Assembly: GCF_028882255.1 (NCBI RefSeq) | Contig: NZ_JARBUY010000001.1 | Location: 960,344-1,024,343 of the forward strand | Length of the DNA stretch: 64,000 bases | Direction: 5' to 3' | Source of the DNA: Maribacter polysaccharolyticus | GTDB taxonomy: Bacteria > Bacteroidota > Bacteroidia > Flavobacteriales > Flavobacteriaceae | Shown here: positions 38,070 through 47,739 of the stretch, one piece after another | Layout of the letters: every line of letters begins with the position of its first letter | Position numbering within the stretch: the first letter of the stretch is position 1 | Made by a program: the position numbers and the translations under genes | Notes under the pieces: generated by a model | Told to the model about the DNA's origin: nothing | The model's database searches: none | Seen by the model: only the letters and a program-made list of their open reading frames with translations

Positions 38070-39647
38070 ATGAAATCCATACACACCTATTTTTTAATCG
38101 TACTCACACTGATCGGCTGTACCGATAAAAAAGGAACGGCGTCGGTTGCCAAAGAACAATTGGCAAAAAAACCGAACATTCTATTCCTATCCATAGACGA
38201 CCTTAGACCCGACCTGGGAAGCTACGGGAACAAGGAAATCAAAACCCCAAATATCGATGCGCTGGCCGCTTCGTCGATGGTCATGTTAAACACACATTCC
38301 CAAGCCGCTGTTTGCGCCCCTTCCAGGGCGAGTACCCTTTTAGGATATAGACCGGATTCGACAAGGGTATGGCATCTCGGCGACAAGTTCAGGGAAATCA
38401 ATCCTGAGGCGGTTACCATGCCACAATATTTCAACAAGGAAGGGTATTACACGGTTAACATTGGTAAGATATTCCATAATTACATGCCCGATTCCATTTC
38501 TTGGGATGAACCCGATTTAAGGCCAGCCCCTTACAACACGGCCCCATATGTGAACAGGGATGCCGAAACCTATTATTACACCGAGGAAGCCCTTGAAATC
38601 CAAAAAAGGGACAGGGCGCTGTTATTGGAAAAAAGGAAAGGAAAGATTTATGGGGACGGTTGGAACAGGGGACCGGCCATTGAGAGTGCGGATGCCCCCG
38701 ATTCATTATATTATGATGCCATGCAAACGGAATTGGCATTACAGACCATTGACAGGATCAAAGACAAAAAGCAACCCTTTTTTATGGGATTGGGACTATA
38801 TAGGCCACACCTTCCTTTTGTAGCACCAAAGAAATACTGGGATTTGTATCCCGAAGGTTCCATTTCTCCCGCTGCCAATCCCAAATTACCTGAAAATGCC
38901 CCTATAATGTCCGCCAATTCCAATTATGAATTAAGGGCATATCACAATCCGTATGAGATTGGACGCCCTGAGGACGACCCGCTACCCGCGGAATATGCCG
39001 CAACCTTAAAAAGGGGGTATTATGCCAGCGTAAGTTTTATCGATGCCTGTGTAGGCAAGTTGATCGAAGGATTGAAAGAAAGGGGGTTATACGAAAATAC
39101 CATCATCGTACTCTGGGGGGATCATGGCTGGAAACTTGGGGACCATAATGGTTGGGGCAAAATGACCAATTTTTATATTGACACACATGTGCCTCTTATA
39201 ATTAAGCAAGCCAACCAAAATGAAGGGAAACAAATTGAAGCTCTTTCCGAGCTTGTGGATATATTTCCTACTTTATGTGATTTAGCAGAGGTTCATAAGG
39301 CCGATTATTTCCAAGGGACCAGTCTAACCCCCCTTTTCAACAACCCCGATCTGGAATGGAAAGACGCCGTTTTCACCCAATTTAGAAGACGGGCACGTGT
39401 TTCCAAAGACGGAAAGGAATATATGGGATATTCCATGCAGACGAAACAATATCATTATATAGAATGGTATCATTGGGATAATGAAACCAAGGTAAAGGGG
39501 ACATTTGCAGCTTCGGAACTTTATGACCACTCCGTTGACCCCAATGAAACCCTGAACATTGTGGATCGACCGGACAAAAAAGAACTCGTACAAAGGCTGT
39601 CGGAACGATTATCCAAAGGGTGGAAAGCCGCAGTACCCCAAATTTAA
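38070..39647 (+). CDS. Lipoprotein sulfatase (S1, iduronate-2-sulfatase-like)
   Basis: A 525 aa sulfatase with a lipoprotein signal (MKSIHTYFLIVLTLIGC, Cys17). Metal-binding DDLRPDLG is at 43-50, formylglycine motif C-A-P-S-R at Cys82, and GLYRPHLPF and WGDHGWKLGDHNGWGK further on. The RPDLGSYG and RPHLPF pattern is that of the iduronate-2-sulfatase-like S1 subgroup. It starts an operon with a second sulfatase 25 bp downstream. The substrate sugar is unknown. Confidence 0.92.
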   Translation: MKSIHTYFLIVLTLIGCTDKKGTASVAKEQLAKKPNILFLSIDDLRPDLGSYGNKEIKTPNIDALAASSMVMLNTHSQAAVCAPSRASTLLGYRPDSTRVWHLGDKFREINPEAVTMPQYFNKEGYYTVNIGKIFHNYMPDSISWDEPDLRPAPYNTAPYVNRDAETYYYTEEALEIQKRDRALLLEKRKGKIYGDGWNRGPAIESADAPDSLYYDAMQTELALQTIDRIKDKKQPFFMGLGLYRPHLPFVAPKKYWDLYPEGSISPAANPKLPENAPIMSANSNYELRAYHNPYEIGRPEDDPLPAEYAATLKRGYYASVSFIDACVGKLIEGLKERGLYENTIIVLWGDHGWKLGDHNGWGKMTNFYIDTHVPLIIKQANQNEGKQIEALSELVDIFPTLCDLAEVHKADYFQGTSLTPLFNNPDLEWKDAVFTQFRRRARVSKDGKEYMGYSMQTKQYHYIEWYHWDNETKVKGTFAASELYDHSVDPNETLNIVDRPDKKELVQRLSERLSKGWKAAVPQI

Positions 39648-39672
39648 GGTCAAGGAATTAAAAAAAACAATT

Positions 39673-41244
39673 ATGAAAATCAAACAAAGAGGATTACTTT
39701 ACGGCATAGCGTTTACTGCCTTACTATCCGGTTTCGGCTGTCAACCCGAAGCTAAAAAAACCGCTGAGGCAGAGGAACAAGAAAGACCCAATATCCTATT
39801 CATCCCCATCGATGATTTAAGGCCCGATTTGGGCTGTTATGGTGACGAAAATATACTATCCCCCAATATTGACAAATTGGCCGCCAATGGCGTAGTTTTT
39901 AACCGTGCCTATTGCCAGCAAGCGGTTTGTACAGCGTCGCGTACCAGCTTATTGACCGGATTAAGACCGGATTCCACTCAAATTTGGGATTTAAAGACAC
40001 ACTTCAGGGACAATCTTCCCGATCTCGTATCACTGCCCCAATTTTTCAAGAACAATGGCTACTACAGTGTTGGTTTGGGAAAAACATTCCACAACACCTT
40101 ACAAGACTCCTTGGCATGGAATGAATATGTACACGTTGACGGATTCCCATTTGACCCCGATGCGGTTTATGTGAACCAAGAAAACATCATTGAACAAAAA
40201 GAACTGGAACTCCAATTGTTAAAAGACGGAAAAGCGAAGTTCGACAAATATGGTTTCATTTATACCAAAACCCAATCCCATGAGATGGGAAATGCTGGGG
40301 ATGACGCCTATTATGATGGGGCGCAAACCACGATGGCCATCAAAAAATTACGTGAACTGAAAAACAAAAAAGAACCTTTCTTTTTATCCGTTGGGTATTA
40401 CAAACCCCACCTCCCTTTTAACGCCCCCAAAAAATATTGGGATCTTTATGATCGGGAAAATATCCCATTGGCCCCCAACCAATTCCCACCAAAAAACAGT
40501 CCAGCCTTTGCAGTACATGGCGATGCCGAACTTCGTGGTTATGTAGATGCCAAGGACAATTTACCTACCCCGACCCAAGGAACCTGGGATGAAGCGAAAC
40601 AACGGGAATTAAAACACGCCTATTATGCTTGTGTATCCTATATAGATGCCCAAGTGGGCCGATTGATGGATGAATTGGACCGTTTAGGGCTCAAGGACAA
40701 CACCATTGTGGTACTTTGGGGAGATCACGGTTGGAAACTGGGCGAACATAATGGCTGGGCCAAACAAACCAATTATGAAATTGATACCAGGGTCCCTATG
40801 ATTATCAGTGGGGACAAAGTTAACGCCAAAGGAAAAACCAGCAACGCATTAACGGAGTTCGTAGACATATACCCGACCCTTTGCGATATCACCGGTTTCA
40901 AGGTACCGGAATACCTGGACGGCGAAAGTTTAAAGCCATTACTTGAAAATCCCGACACAAAAGTCAAGGATGCCGCTTATAGCCAATTTTTATTGGGAAG
41001 ATACGGTCCTCCGGAAAACAGGAAAGTAGAAAGAATGGGATATACCGTTAGAACGGACCGTTATCGTTACGTGGAATGGTATACATGGATGAAAGATGAG
41101 AAAACAAAAGGGGAACTTATCGGCAGGGAACTATTCGACCATGAAAATGACTCCCAAGAGAACAACAATATTGCCAATGACCCTGGGAACAAAGAATTGG
41201 TCGGGCATTTGTCGGATGAATTAAAGAAAGGATTTGCATTTTAA
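39673..41244 (+). CDS. Lipoprotein sulfatase (S1, iduronate-2-sulfatase-like), second copy
   Basis: The ATG at 39673 gives 523 aa with a lipoprotein signal ending LSGFGC (Cys23). A longer in-frame extension overlaps the previous gene and lacks signal character. Metal-binding DDLRPDLG at 47-54, formylglycine motif C-T-A-S-R at Cys86 (Ala in place of the usual Pro), then YYKPHLPF and WGDHGWKLGEHNGW. It is clearly a diverged relative of the preceding sulfatase, so the pair probably arose by tandem duplication. It precedes the racemase-like lipoprotein gene by 13 bp. Confidence 0.92.
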   Translation: MKIKQRGLLYGIAFTALLSGFGCQPEAKKTAEAEEQERPNILFIPIDDLRPDLGCYGDENILSPNIDKLAANGVVFNRAYCQQAVCTASRTSLLTGLRPDSTQIWDLKTHFRDNLPDLVSLPQFFKNNGYYSVGLGKTFHNTLQDSLAWNEYVHVDGFPFDPDAVYVNQENIIEQKELELQLLKDGKAKFDKYGFIYTKTQSHEMGNAGDDAYYDGAQTTMAIKKLRELKNKKEPFFLSVGYYKPHLPFNAPKKYWDLYDRENIPLAPNQFPPKNSPAFAVHGDAELRGYVDAKDNLPTPTQGTWDEAKQRELKHAYYACVSYIDAQVGRLMDELDRLGLKDNTIVVLWGDHGWKLGEHNGWAKQTNYEIDTRVPMIISGDKVNAKGKTSNALTEFVDIYPTLCDITGFKVPEYLDGESLKPLLENPDTKVKDAAYSQFLLGRYGPPENRKVERMGYTVRTDRYRYVEWYTWMKDEKTKGELIGRELFDHENDSQENNNIANDPGNKELVGHLSDELKKGFAF

Positions 41245-41257
41245 ACAAAAGAAGGAA

Positions 41258-42067
41258 ATGAGGAAATTTATTTATGGTTTGTTGATTTTAGGTCTTGCAG
41301 CTTGTGCTGAAACCAACCAGGAAGCCAAAACAAAGGTTACAAAACCGGAAACCAACGCAAAAGGAATGAACACATTGGGTTTGATAGGTGGAACATCATG
41401 GCATTCGACCGTTGAATATTATAGTTTCATCAATCAATCGATCAATGATCATTACGAGAACAATACCAATCCCCCATTGGTCATATACAATCTTAACCAA
41501 GCGGAAGTCCATCGATTCCAAAAAGAGGACAAATGGGATTCCATCGCAAATATGCTGGTCAATGCAGCAATAAATCTCAATAAAGCAGGAGCAAGTTCCG
41601 TACTTTTTTGCGCCAATACGCCACATAAGGTATATAATTCGGTTCAGGAAAAATTGGATTTCCCAGTGATACATATTGCGGATGCCACCGCCAAAGCCAT
41701 TCATGCCAAAGGGTTAAAGAAAGTAGGTTTCTTGGGCACCAAGTATAGTATGGAACAAGACTTCATAACCAAAAGAATCGAAGAAAACGGTATTGAAGTC
41801 CTCGTTCCCAGGGAAGAAAAAGTGATCGAAGAGTTACATAGGATCATCCAAGAGGAACTTACCTATGGCCATATCAATGAACAATCAAAGAAATACGTAT
41901 TAAGTGTCATCAACGATTTAATTGGGGAAGGGGCCCAAGGGGTTGTTTTGGGTTGTACTGAATTTCCTTTGATGATCTTTCAAGAAGACCTTGATATTCC
42001 CGTTTTCGACACCACCAAAATCCATTCCATGGCAGCGGTTGAATATATTTTGGAAAATGTACAGTAA
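41258..42067 (+). CDS. Aspartate/glutamate racemase-family protein with lipoprotein signal
   Basis: From the ATG at 41258 the protein has 269 aa and begins MRKFIYGLLILGLAAC, a textbook lipobox with Cys16; an in-frame ATG eight codons upstream adds only charged residues. The mature part is a normal Asp/Glu racemase: GLIGGTSWHST (41-51), the first catalytic Cys in LFCANTPHK (Cys118) and the second in VVLGCTEFPLM (about 232). Such enzymes racemise aspartate or glutamate, or act as amidases or hydantoinases. Periplasmic or membrane location is unusual for the family. It is third in the sulfatase operon, ended by a terminator, with the peptidoglycan-type operon following. Confidence 0.88.
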   Translation: MRKFIYGLLILGLAACAETNQEAKTKVTKPETNAKGMNTLGLIGGTSWHSTVEYYSFINQSINDHYENNTNPPLVIYNLNQAEVHRFQKEDKWDSIANMLVNAAINLNKAGASSVLFCANTPHKVYNSVQEKLDFPVIHIADATAKAIHAKGLKKVGFLGTKYSMEQDFITKRIEENGIEVLVPREEKVIEELHRIIQEELTYGHINEQSKKYVLSVINDLIGEGAQGVVLGCTEFPLMIFQEDLDIPVFDTTKIHSMAAVEYILENVQ

Positions 42068-42116
42068 GGGCTTATCTGCCCTTGTACAACGATAGTTGTT
42101 TGAGTTAGTTGAGTTG

Positions 42117-42157
42117 AAAAGGTGTGGTGTAATTCCCCCAACCGCACCTTTTTTTTA
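42117..42157 (+). terminator. Rho-independent terminator after the racemase-like gene
   Basis: AAAAGGTGTGGT (42117-42128) pairs with ACCGCACCTTTT (42141-42152), with one G-U pair, a 12-nt loop and a T tract. The 27-nt leader at 42098-42124 matches the leader before the susD terminator at 17.65 kb at 25 of 27 positions. Confidence 0.85.
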
Positions 42158-42162
42158 TGTTG

Positions 42163-42798
42163 TTAAATAAACTCCGATTTTTTCTCCGATAGTTTTTTCG
42201 CTATCAATAAAAAGAGTGGATATCGCTTACCATTTTCCTTGGTGATGACATGGGGCGTACTGTAATGCACAACAGCGAACCCATGGGCCCGAAGTCGATC
42301 ACTCAATTGGGACTTATTAAATCCATGATGCCCATCAAAATTGAGTTCGGGTTTATGAAAGGTACCATCTTCTTCGACCAGATCGGCAATACACAAATAC
42401 CCATCCACATTCAAAAGATCATGGAAAACGGAAAAAGCCCTGTCCAGATCATGAATATGGTGCAAAGTCATTAAGGTATAGATGATATCAACAGCTGCAA
42501 TTTCGGTTTTATCCGCTAAAAGATCGACATGCAAAGGTTTAAAATTGGTAATACGTTGCTGTTTTATTTTTTCCTCTAAAACAGCGATCATGCCTTCAGA
42601 AGTATCGACAAGTGTAATATTCTTCATGAAATCTTTTAAGGCAAAACTCAATAAACCCGTACCACAACCGAACTCCAATGCGTTCCATTGCCCATTAGAC
42701 GGTAAAAAGGCAATGATCTCGTCAGCAAAAACCTTCGCTCTTACCTGTTTATCCTTGCTAATATCCCATGTTTTCGCTTTTATATCAAAATGATCCAT
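42163..42798 (-). CDS. Class I SAM-dependent methyltransferase
   Basis: The ATG at 42798 gives 211 aa beginning MDHFDIKAKTWDISKD; an upstream ATG adds eight residues without support. The SAM-binding motif I is ALEFGCGTGLLSF, with acidic motif II in ITLVDTSEGMI, DIIYTLMTLHHIHD and LCIADLVEEDG following. Substrate unknown; the pattern resembles small-molecule or quinone-type methyltransferases. It lies convergent with the sulfatase operon. The 268 bp upstream of it hold nothing recognisable. Confidence 0.85.
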   Translation of the reverse strand: MDHFDIKAKTWDISKDKQVRAKVFADEIIAFLPSNGQWNALEFGCGTGLLSFALKDFMKNITLVDTSEGMIAVLEEKIKQQRITNFKPLHVDLLADKTEIAAVDIIYTLMTLHHIHDLDRAFSVFHDLLNVDGYLCIADLVEEDGTFHKPELNFDGHHGFNKSQLSDRLRAHGFAVVHYSTPHVITKENGKRYPLFLLIAKKLSEKKSEFI

Positions 42799-43066
42799 TG
42801 CTATTGAATAAAAAATACACATCCAATTTACAACATTAAAATGTCCTGGAAGGTAACTTCATTTACCAAGTAGCCCAATCCTTAAAAAACGGTTCCATCC
42901 AAATAATGAAACGCTATTTTCTTGGATATCCATATATTTCTTCGGGACAGGAAACATCGTTGCCTTGATTTATGGAGAAATCCCGGAAACCCCTTAATTC
43001 CCGAATTTACCGACAGGTCGACCTCCAAGGACATCTTAGATCCGAATATGATATTTTAACGGAATC

Positions 43067-43738
43067 TCAGTGTTTTTCAATTTTGATCATCAAGGAAACC
43101 GGTGTTCCTTCATTGTTCAAAACCTCTTTTATGCCCCATTGTATATTTTTCAACCGGTTCAAGTCTTTGGACCAATCTTCCATAGTACGCGCATACCATG
43201 CATGTCCATCGGTAAAATCCCCGGGCAACCCTTTCCAAGAATCCTGAAGCCATTGACTTTTATAGGGCAATCCCATTTGCAGTAAGAAAAAAGGGTGTAA
43301 GGTCTGTATGACGACAACACCTTTTGGGGTCAGTTGTTGTAGCGTATTGGTTATAAGGGAAATAAGTCCCTCTTTTTGATAAAGGCTAAAATTGAATACG
43401 GCCACATCAAAAGGATGTCCAGCTAAAAGAGTTCCTGCGATAATAGCTTCGTAGGTTAGAAGGTGATAGGAATCCGAGCTGTTCTTTCTTGCCTCGACAA
43501 TCAGGGGTTCAATAGCGTCCAATCCGGCTGCCTCCCAACCCATTTTTCCCATTTCCCGGGTCAACCACCCTTCACCACAACCCACATCGATGATTTTTTC
43601 ACCCTTTAGGCTTCCCAGCAGCCTTAAAATCGCGGCATTGGTAAATTTTCTGGATGGAATACGCCTGTTTTGGATTACGTTGATCCATTCCTTAGCATTT
43701 TTCTCCCAAGATGCTATGATATCATCACCCATATGCAA
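43067..43738 (-). CDS. Class I SAM-dependent methyltransferase
   Basis: A 223 aa cytoplasmic protein with SAM motif KIIDVGCGEGWLTREM (about 48-63) and the acidic loop AAGLDAIEPLIVEAR. Later motifs are FDVAVFNFSLY and LTPKGVVVIQTLHPF. The substrate is not deducible. The start may be ATG 43738 or 43732. It lies 7 bp downstream of the deoR-type gene on the same strand, so the two may be cotranscribed. Confidence 0.85.
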   Translation of the reverse strand: MHMGDDIIASWEKNAKEWINVIQNRRIPSRKFTNAAILRLLGSLKGEKIIDVGCGEGWLTREMGKMGWEAAGLDAIEPLIVEARKNSSDSYHLLTYEAIIAGTLLAGHPFDVAVFNFSLYQKEGLISLITNTLQQLTPKGVVVIQTLHPFFLLQMGLPYKSQWLQDSWKGLPGDFTDGHAWYARTMEDWSKDLNRLKNIQWGIKEVLNNEGTPVSLMIKIEKH

Positions 43739-43745
43739 TCCACTT

Positions 43746-44501
43746 TTAAAGCATCTTTATGCCTTGTTTCCGGTAATCATCGAGCAAGGGGGAGTTCGGC
43801 TCCAATTCGGTAATCAATGTACCCAAATTTCCGATATCACAGATTTTATACCGATTATAAGTGTTCAGCTTTGCTGAGATACACAAAGAAACAACTTTCT
43901 TTGATGCCCGAATCATGGCCTTCTTCATTTGTGCTATCTCCCAATCAACTTCCGTTACCCCTTTCTTTACGTCCAGGTAACCCGTTCCCAAAAAACAGGT
44001 ATCGACCATGATCTCGGAAAGGATGTTTATGGATCCCCCGCCAACGGTCAACTGTGAACTTGGAGAAAGTTTCCCTCCAATAAGATAAATCTCACTGTAC
44101 CTTGGAGGTCTATGGGATAGTTCAATAGCCATCGAAAGACTCGGTGTAAAGAAAGTCAGGGACATTTTCTTTGGAATCATTTTGATCAATTCCAGGTTGG
44201 TAGACCCACCACTAATAAGCAATACATCGCCTTCTTTAATCAAGTGAAGGGCTTTTTGTGCAATAGTCACCTTACTGTCCAACTCAAAAATATCACTTGA
44301 TCGATTTGAATACGCATTAAAACCGTTTGAAACCGCACCTCCATGTACCTTTTTCAGCTTTTTTTCGGCAGCGAGTTCCTTAATGTCCCTTCGTACCGTA
44401 TCAATAGACACATTGAGCATATTCGCCAAATCGGCCAACACGACCCTATTTCGCAACTGTACTTCGCTCAATATGAAAAGTTGTCTTTTTGCTTTCGTCA
44501 T
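43746..44501 (-). CDS. DeoR/GlpR-family repressor, probable regulator of the MurNAc operon
   Basis: The ATG at 44501 gives 251 aa beginning MTKAKRQLFILSE; a longer frame adds 15 unsupported residues. The N-terminal HTH is LADLANMLNVSIDTVRRDIKEL followed by KKVHGGA, the family signature. The C-terminal domain has GDVLLISGGSTNLELIK and VDTCFLGTGYLDVKKGVTE, the sugar-phosphate-sensing fold. Such proteins respond to phosphorylated sugars; MurNAc-6-phosphate or GlcNAc-6-phosphate would suit the adjacent operon. It is divergent from susC, with five TGCAAT-type sites in the shared spacer. Confidence 0.9.
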   Translation of the reverse strand: MTKAKRQLFILSEVQLRNRVVLADLANMLNVSIDTVRRDIKELAAEKKLKKVHGGAVSNGFNAYSNRSSDIFELDSKVTIAQKALHLIKEGDVLLISGGSTNLELIKMIPKKMSLTFFTPSLSMAIELSHRPPRYSEIYLIGGKLSPSSQLTVGGGSINILSEIMVDTCFLGTGYLDVKKGVTEVDWEIAQMKKAMIRASKKVVSLCISAKLNTYNRYKICDIGNLGTLITELEPNSPLLDDYRKQGIKML

Positions 44502-44520
44502 AAAACAAACATACATATAA

Positions 44521-44626
44521 AATTGCATCTTTTTACTGCACATCATGCAATTACTATATCTTTTTGCAATTTAAAACAGCAAAATTATTGCATTAATAAA
44601 ATATGATTCCTAGATTTACTGCAATT
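44521..44626. promoter_or_regulatory. Cluster of TGCAAT(T) sites, putative DeoR operator
   Basis: In the 141-bp spacer between the repressor and susC the heptamer TGCAATT occurs at 44546-44552, 44565-44571 and 44620-44626. It occurs inverted as AATTGCA at 44521-44527 and as ATTGCA at 44587-44592. Five copies in 106 bp are far more than expected by chance even in AT-rich DNA. Use as the repressor binding site is inference. Confidence 0.6.
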
Positions 44627-44642
44627 CTAAACCACCTTTTTT

Positions 44643-47600
44643 ATGAAAAAACTCAAACATGTCTTCATGTTCTTGGTTCTCCTTCTTGGGTTGAACTCCG
44701 TTCTCGCCCAAACCAAGACCATTTCAGGGACAGTCAACGACACTGACGGCCAACCTTTGCCAGGGGCCAATGTATTTATCAAAGGCACTACCTACGGGGA
44801 AGTGACCGATTTTGACGGAAAATTCCAAATAGAGGTTGATGATGCCAGTAAAAAAACCCTGGTCATTAGTTATCTTGGTTTTGTAACCCAGGAAATTGTA
44901 CTTACAGGTGAAAGTCAAGATTTGACGATTGCCATGCCGGAAGATGCAAATAACTTGGACGAAGTGGTTGTTTTGGGATCATCGGTTACCCAAGAAAGAA
45001 AAAAACTTGGTAATGCCATTACAACCATAAAATCCGCCAAACTTATAGAAGCGGCCCCAGTAAGTGTAACTTCTTCGCTTCAAGGAAAAGTTCCGGGAGC
45101 ACAGATCACCCAGAACTCCGGTGATCCTGCCGGTGGATTTTCCATTCGATTGAGAGGTCCCAGTACCATTAAGGGGTCTTCTGAACCCTTGTATGTCGTG
45201 GATGGGGTTATCGCCAGTAACCTGACCACCAATGTCACCAACCTTAACGTATCTGCAGGCGATGCCAGTCCCGGACAGAATAGGATGGTAGATATCAACC
45301 CAAATGATATTGACAACATCAATATCCTGAACGGTGCAGCTGCAGCTGCTATTTATGGCTCCCGCGCCTCCAACGGGGTTGTGGTCATTACAACAAAAAA
45401 GGGCAAAACCTTTGAAAATGGTCCGGAAATGACCTTCAAAACCGGATTCAATATCAATACCGTCAGAAAAAAATTGGATTTAAATCTAATAGGAGAGGAA
45501 TTTGAGACCGTTCCTGTTGGATCCTTGGCCGGTAGACTATGGCCAATTTTCGGTTATGATACCGAAACCAATACTGCCACACCATATACGAATCTAAGTA
45601 CGGAAAAGTTCGAAACGACAAGATATGATTACCAAGATCAAATCTTCCAAACCGGTTTTGGTACCGATAATCATTTTATGGCCCGTAACGGCAACGGTGC
45701 TATGAATTATATGGCATCCGTAGGCTATACGAGCAATGAAGGTATTATCAAAAACACGAAGTACGATCGCTTTTCTGCCCGTTTGAAATTCGACCATAAT
45801 ATTGCCGATTGGATTTCATATGATATAGGCTTATATTTTTCATCCAGTAAATCCAATGAAAAACCGGATGGTAATGTTTTCTGGAGTCCCATCAACTCCA
45901 TGAATATCACCAACAACGTCTATGATATCACCCAACGTGATGCCGATGGCAACCTAATGGCCGTTGAACCTACCAGGATAAACCCTTTGAGCATCATTGA
46001 AACTTTTGATATTACCCAAAAGGTAAATCGAATTATCCCCAATGCCCATTTAAAAATAACCCCAATGGAAAATCTTACCATTGATCAGATTATTGGTGTG
46101 GACACCTATAATCAAAAAGGACATATTTATATCCCCGTTTACCCCTATGATGGAGTGAACGCGGCATACTATGACAACGGTTACCTAGGGAATGCAGAAG
46201 CCAAAATTTTTAACTGGAACTATGACATTACCGCCAACTATGATTGGAAGATCAGTGAAAAATTAAACTCATCCACTACTGGGGGGTATAGTTTCCAATC
46301 CAGCCAATTGGAAATGGACGCTACCCAAGGAAGGGGCTTGGACGACACCGGAACTCCAACCATCCCCTTACAATACAATCCAGTGGATTCCAACTTGGAC
46401 ATTTACGGGTTCTTCCTTCAAGAAACACTTAGCTACGATAACAAATTGTTCCTTACGGTTGCGGGTCGTATAGACGGTGCGACAAATTTTGATGTTGACA
46501 ACAGAAGTAATTTCTATCCAAAAGTTTCCGGTTCATACCTTCTCTCCAACGAACCTTTCTGGAATACGGATGGTTTCTTTAATTCGGCGAGACTAAGGGT
46601 ATCTTATGGCGAAGCGGGCAACCTCACCGCTATTTCCCCTTACGAAAGATTCAGCAGCTATACCCCCAATGAGTTTTCAGGCGCCGAGAGCCTTCAACAA
46701 AACAACACATTGGGCAATGAAGATTTGGTCCCTGAACGCACCAAGGAGTTTGAAATAGGTACAGATCTCAGTTTTTGGAACGACAGGGCCGGTTTGTTAC
46801 TGTCTTATTACAGCCAAAAAATCGAAGACCTTATTGTAACCCGTGTTTTGGCCCCTTCCATTGGTGGGGAATCGCGCACGGAAAATGTAGGTAGCATGCA
46901 AAATAAGGGATTGGAAATTTACGCGAGGATAACCCCGGTAAAAACAGCGGACTTGACTTGGGATTTGAACCTAAACTTCAGTACCAACAAGAATAAGGTC
47001 TTGGAAACCACTGGTGGCGACATCACAATATCCACCGTTGCCGGCGCAACCCCTATCGTACGTGAGGGAGAGGCCTTGGGCGTATTTTACGGCACCTATT
47101 ACGCCAAAGACGAAAATGGAGATCTAATTTTATCAGGAGCCTCGACAGATGGTTCACCGGTAGGTGTCCCACAACAAGAAAGAGGGGATGCCACAACCGG
47201 TATAGCCCAACGTGATGAGGATGGTCAACCAACAGGGGATGCTTTACGTAAAATCATAGGTGACCCGAACCCCGATTATATCATGGGCATAGGAACCGAT
47301 TTAAAATACAAGAACTTTAATTTTTCCATGTTGTGGGAATCCGTTCAAGGTTTTGATGTGTTCGATGCCGATAAGCGAACCCGACAAGGTGTTGGGTTAG
47401 GAAGGTTGGCAGCCCAAGAACTTACAGGAGAGCTTCCAAGAGGATACATTGCCGGCATTTACCCAATTGAAGAATTTAGGATCGAAGATGGTTCCTTTGT
47501 AAAACTAAGGGAAGTATCTTTATCTTACACCTTCCCTTCTTTGTTCAACGATACGCTGAAAAATGTAAAAGTATCATTGATAGGAAGAAACTTGATCTCC

Positions 47601-47729
47601 TTCGATAATTTTTGGAGTTATGACCCGGAAACCAACGCTGGTGGACAATCCAACCTGTTGCGTTCTGTAAACTTTGGAAACGTGCCAATACCGAGCACTT
47701 TCGCCCTGTCAATTAGCACTAACCTATAA
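44643..47729 (+). CDS. susC: SusC/RagA-family TonB-dependent transporter (MurNAc/peptidoglycan-type locus)
   Basis: A 1028 aa outer-membrane importer. Signal peptide 1-22 (ending SVLAQ), carboxypeptidase-regulatory-like domain (about 25-105, QPLPGANVFIKGTTYGEVTDF), TonB-box-like DEVVVLGSSVTQERK, plug with LRGPSTIKGSSEPLYVVDGV and NDIDNINILNGAAAAAIYGSRASNGVV, then the barrel ending TFALSISTNL. First gene of a five-gene operon whose other members handle N-acetylmuramic acid. The cargo is inferred to be muropeptide or MurNAc-containing sugar. The susD partner begins 10 bp downstream. Confidence 0.95.
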   Translation: MKKLKHVFMFLVLLLGLNSVLAQTKTISGTVNDTDGQPLPGANVFIKGTTYGEVTDFDGKFQIEVDDASKKTLVISYLGFVTQEIVLTGESQDLTIAMPEDANNLDEVVVLGSSVTQERKKLGNAITTIKSAKLIEAAPVSVTSSLQGKVPGAQITQNSGDPAGGFSIRLRGPSTIKGSSEPLYVVDGVIASNLTTNVTNLNVSAGDASPGQNRMVDINPNDIDNINILNGAAAAAIYGSRASNGVVVITTKKGKTFENGPEMTFKTGFNINTVRKKLDLNLIGEEFETVPVGSLAGRLWPIFGYDTETNTATPYTNLSTEKFETTRYDYQDQIFQTGFGTDNHFMARNGNGAMNYMASVGYTSNEGIIKNTKYDRFSARLKFDHNIADWISYDIGLYFSSSKSNEKPDGNVFWSPINSMNITNNVYDITQRDADGNLMAVEPTRINPLSIIETFDITQKVNRIIPNAHLKITPMENLTIDQIIGVDTYNQKGHIYIPVYPYDGVNAAYYDNGYLGNAEAKIFNWNYDITANYDWKISEKLNSSTTGGYSFQSSQLEMDATQGRGLDDTGTPTIPLQYNPVDSNLDIYGFFLQETLSYDNKLFLTVAGRIDGATNFDVDNRSNFYPKVSGSYLLSNEPFWNTDGFFNSARLRVSYGEAGNLTAISPYERFSSYTPNEFSGAESLQQNNTLGNEDLVPERTKEFEIGTDLSFWNDRAGLLLSYYSQKIEDLIVTRVLAPSIGGESRTENVGSMQNKGLEIYARITPVKTADLTWDLNLNFSTNKNKVLETTGGDITISTVAGATPIVREGEALGVFYGTYYAKDENGDLILSGASTDGSPVGVPQQERGDATTGIAQRDEDGQPTGDALRKIIGDPNPDYIMGIGTDLKYKNFNFSMLWESVQGFDVFDADKRTRQGVGLGRLAAQELTGELPRGYIAGIYPIEEFRIEDGSFVKLREVSLSYTFPSLFNDTLKNVKVSLIGRNLISFDNFWSYDPETNAGGQSNLLRSVNFGNVPIPSTFALSISTNL

Positions 47730-47739
47730 ATTGAAAGAA

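Noticed and set aside
44506-44513. TATGTTTG box just before the DeoR ATG
   Set aside because: It fits TAnnTTTG on the minus strand but would start transcription at or inside the start codon.
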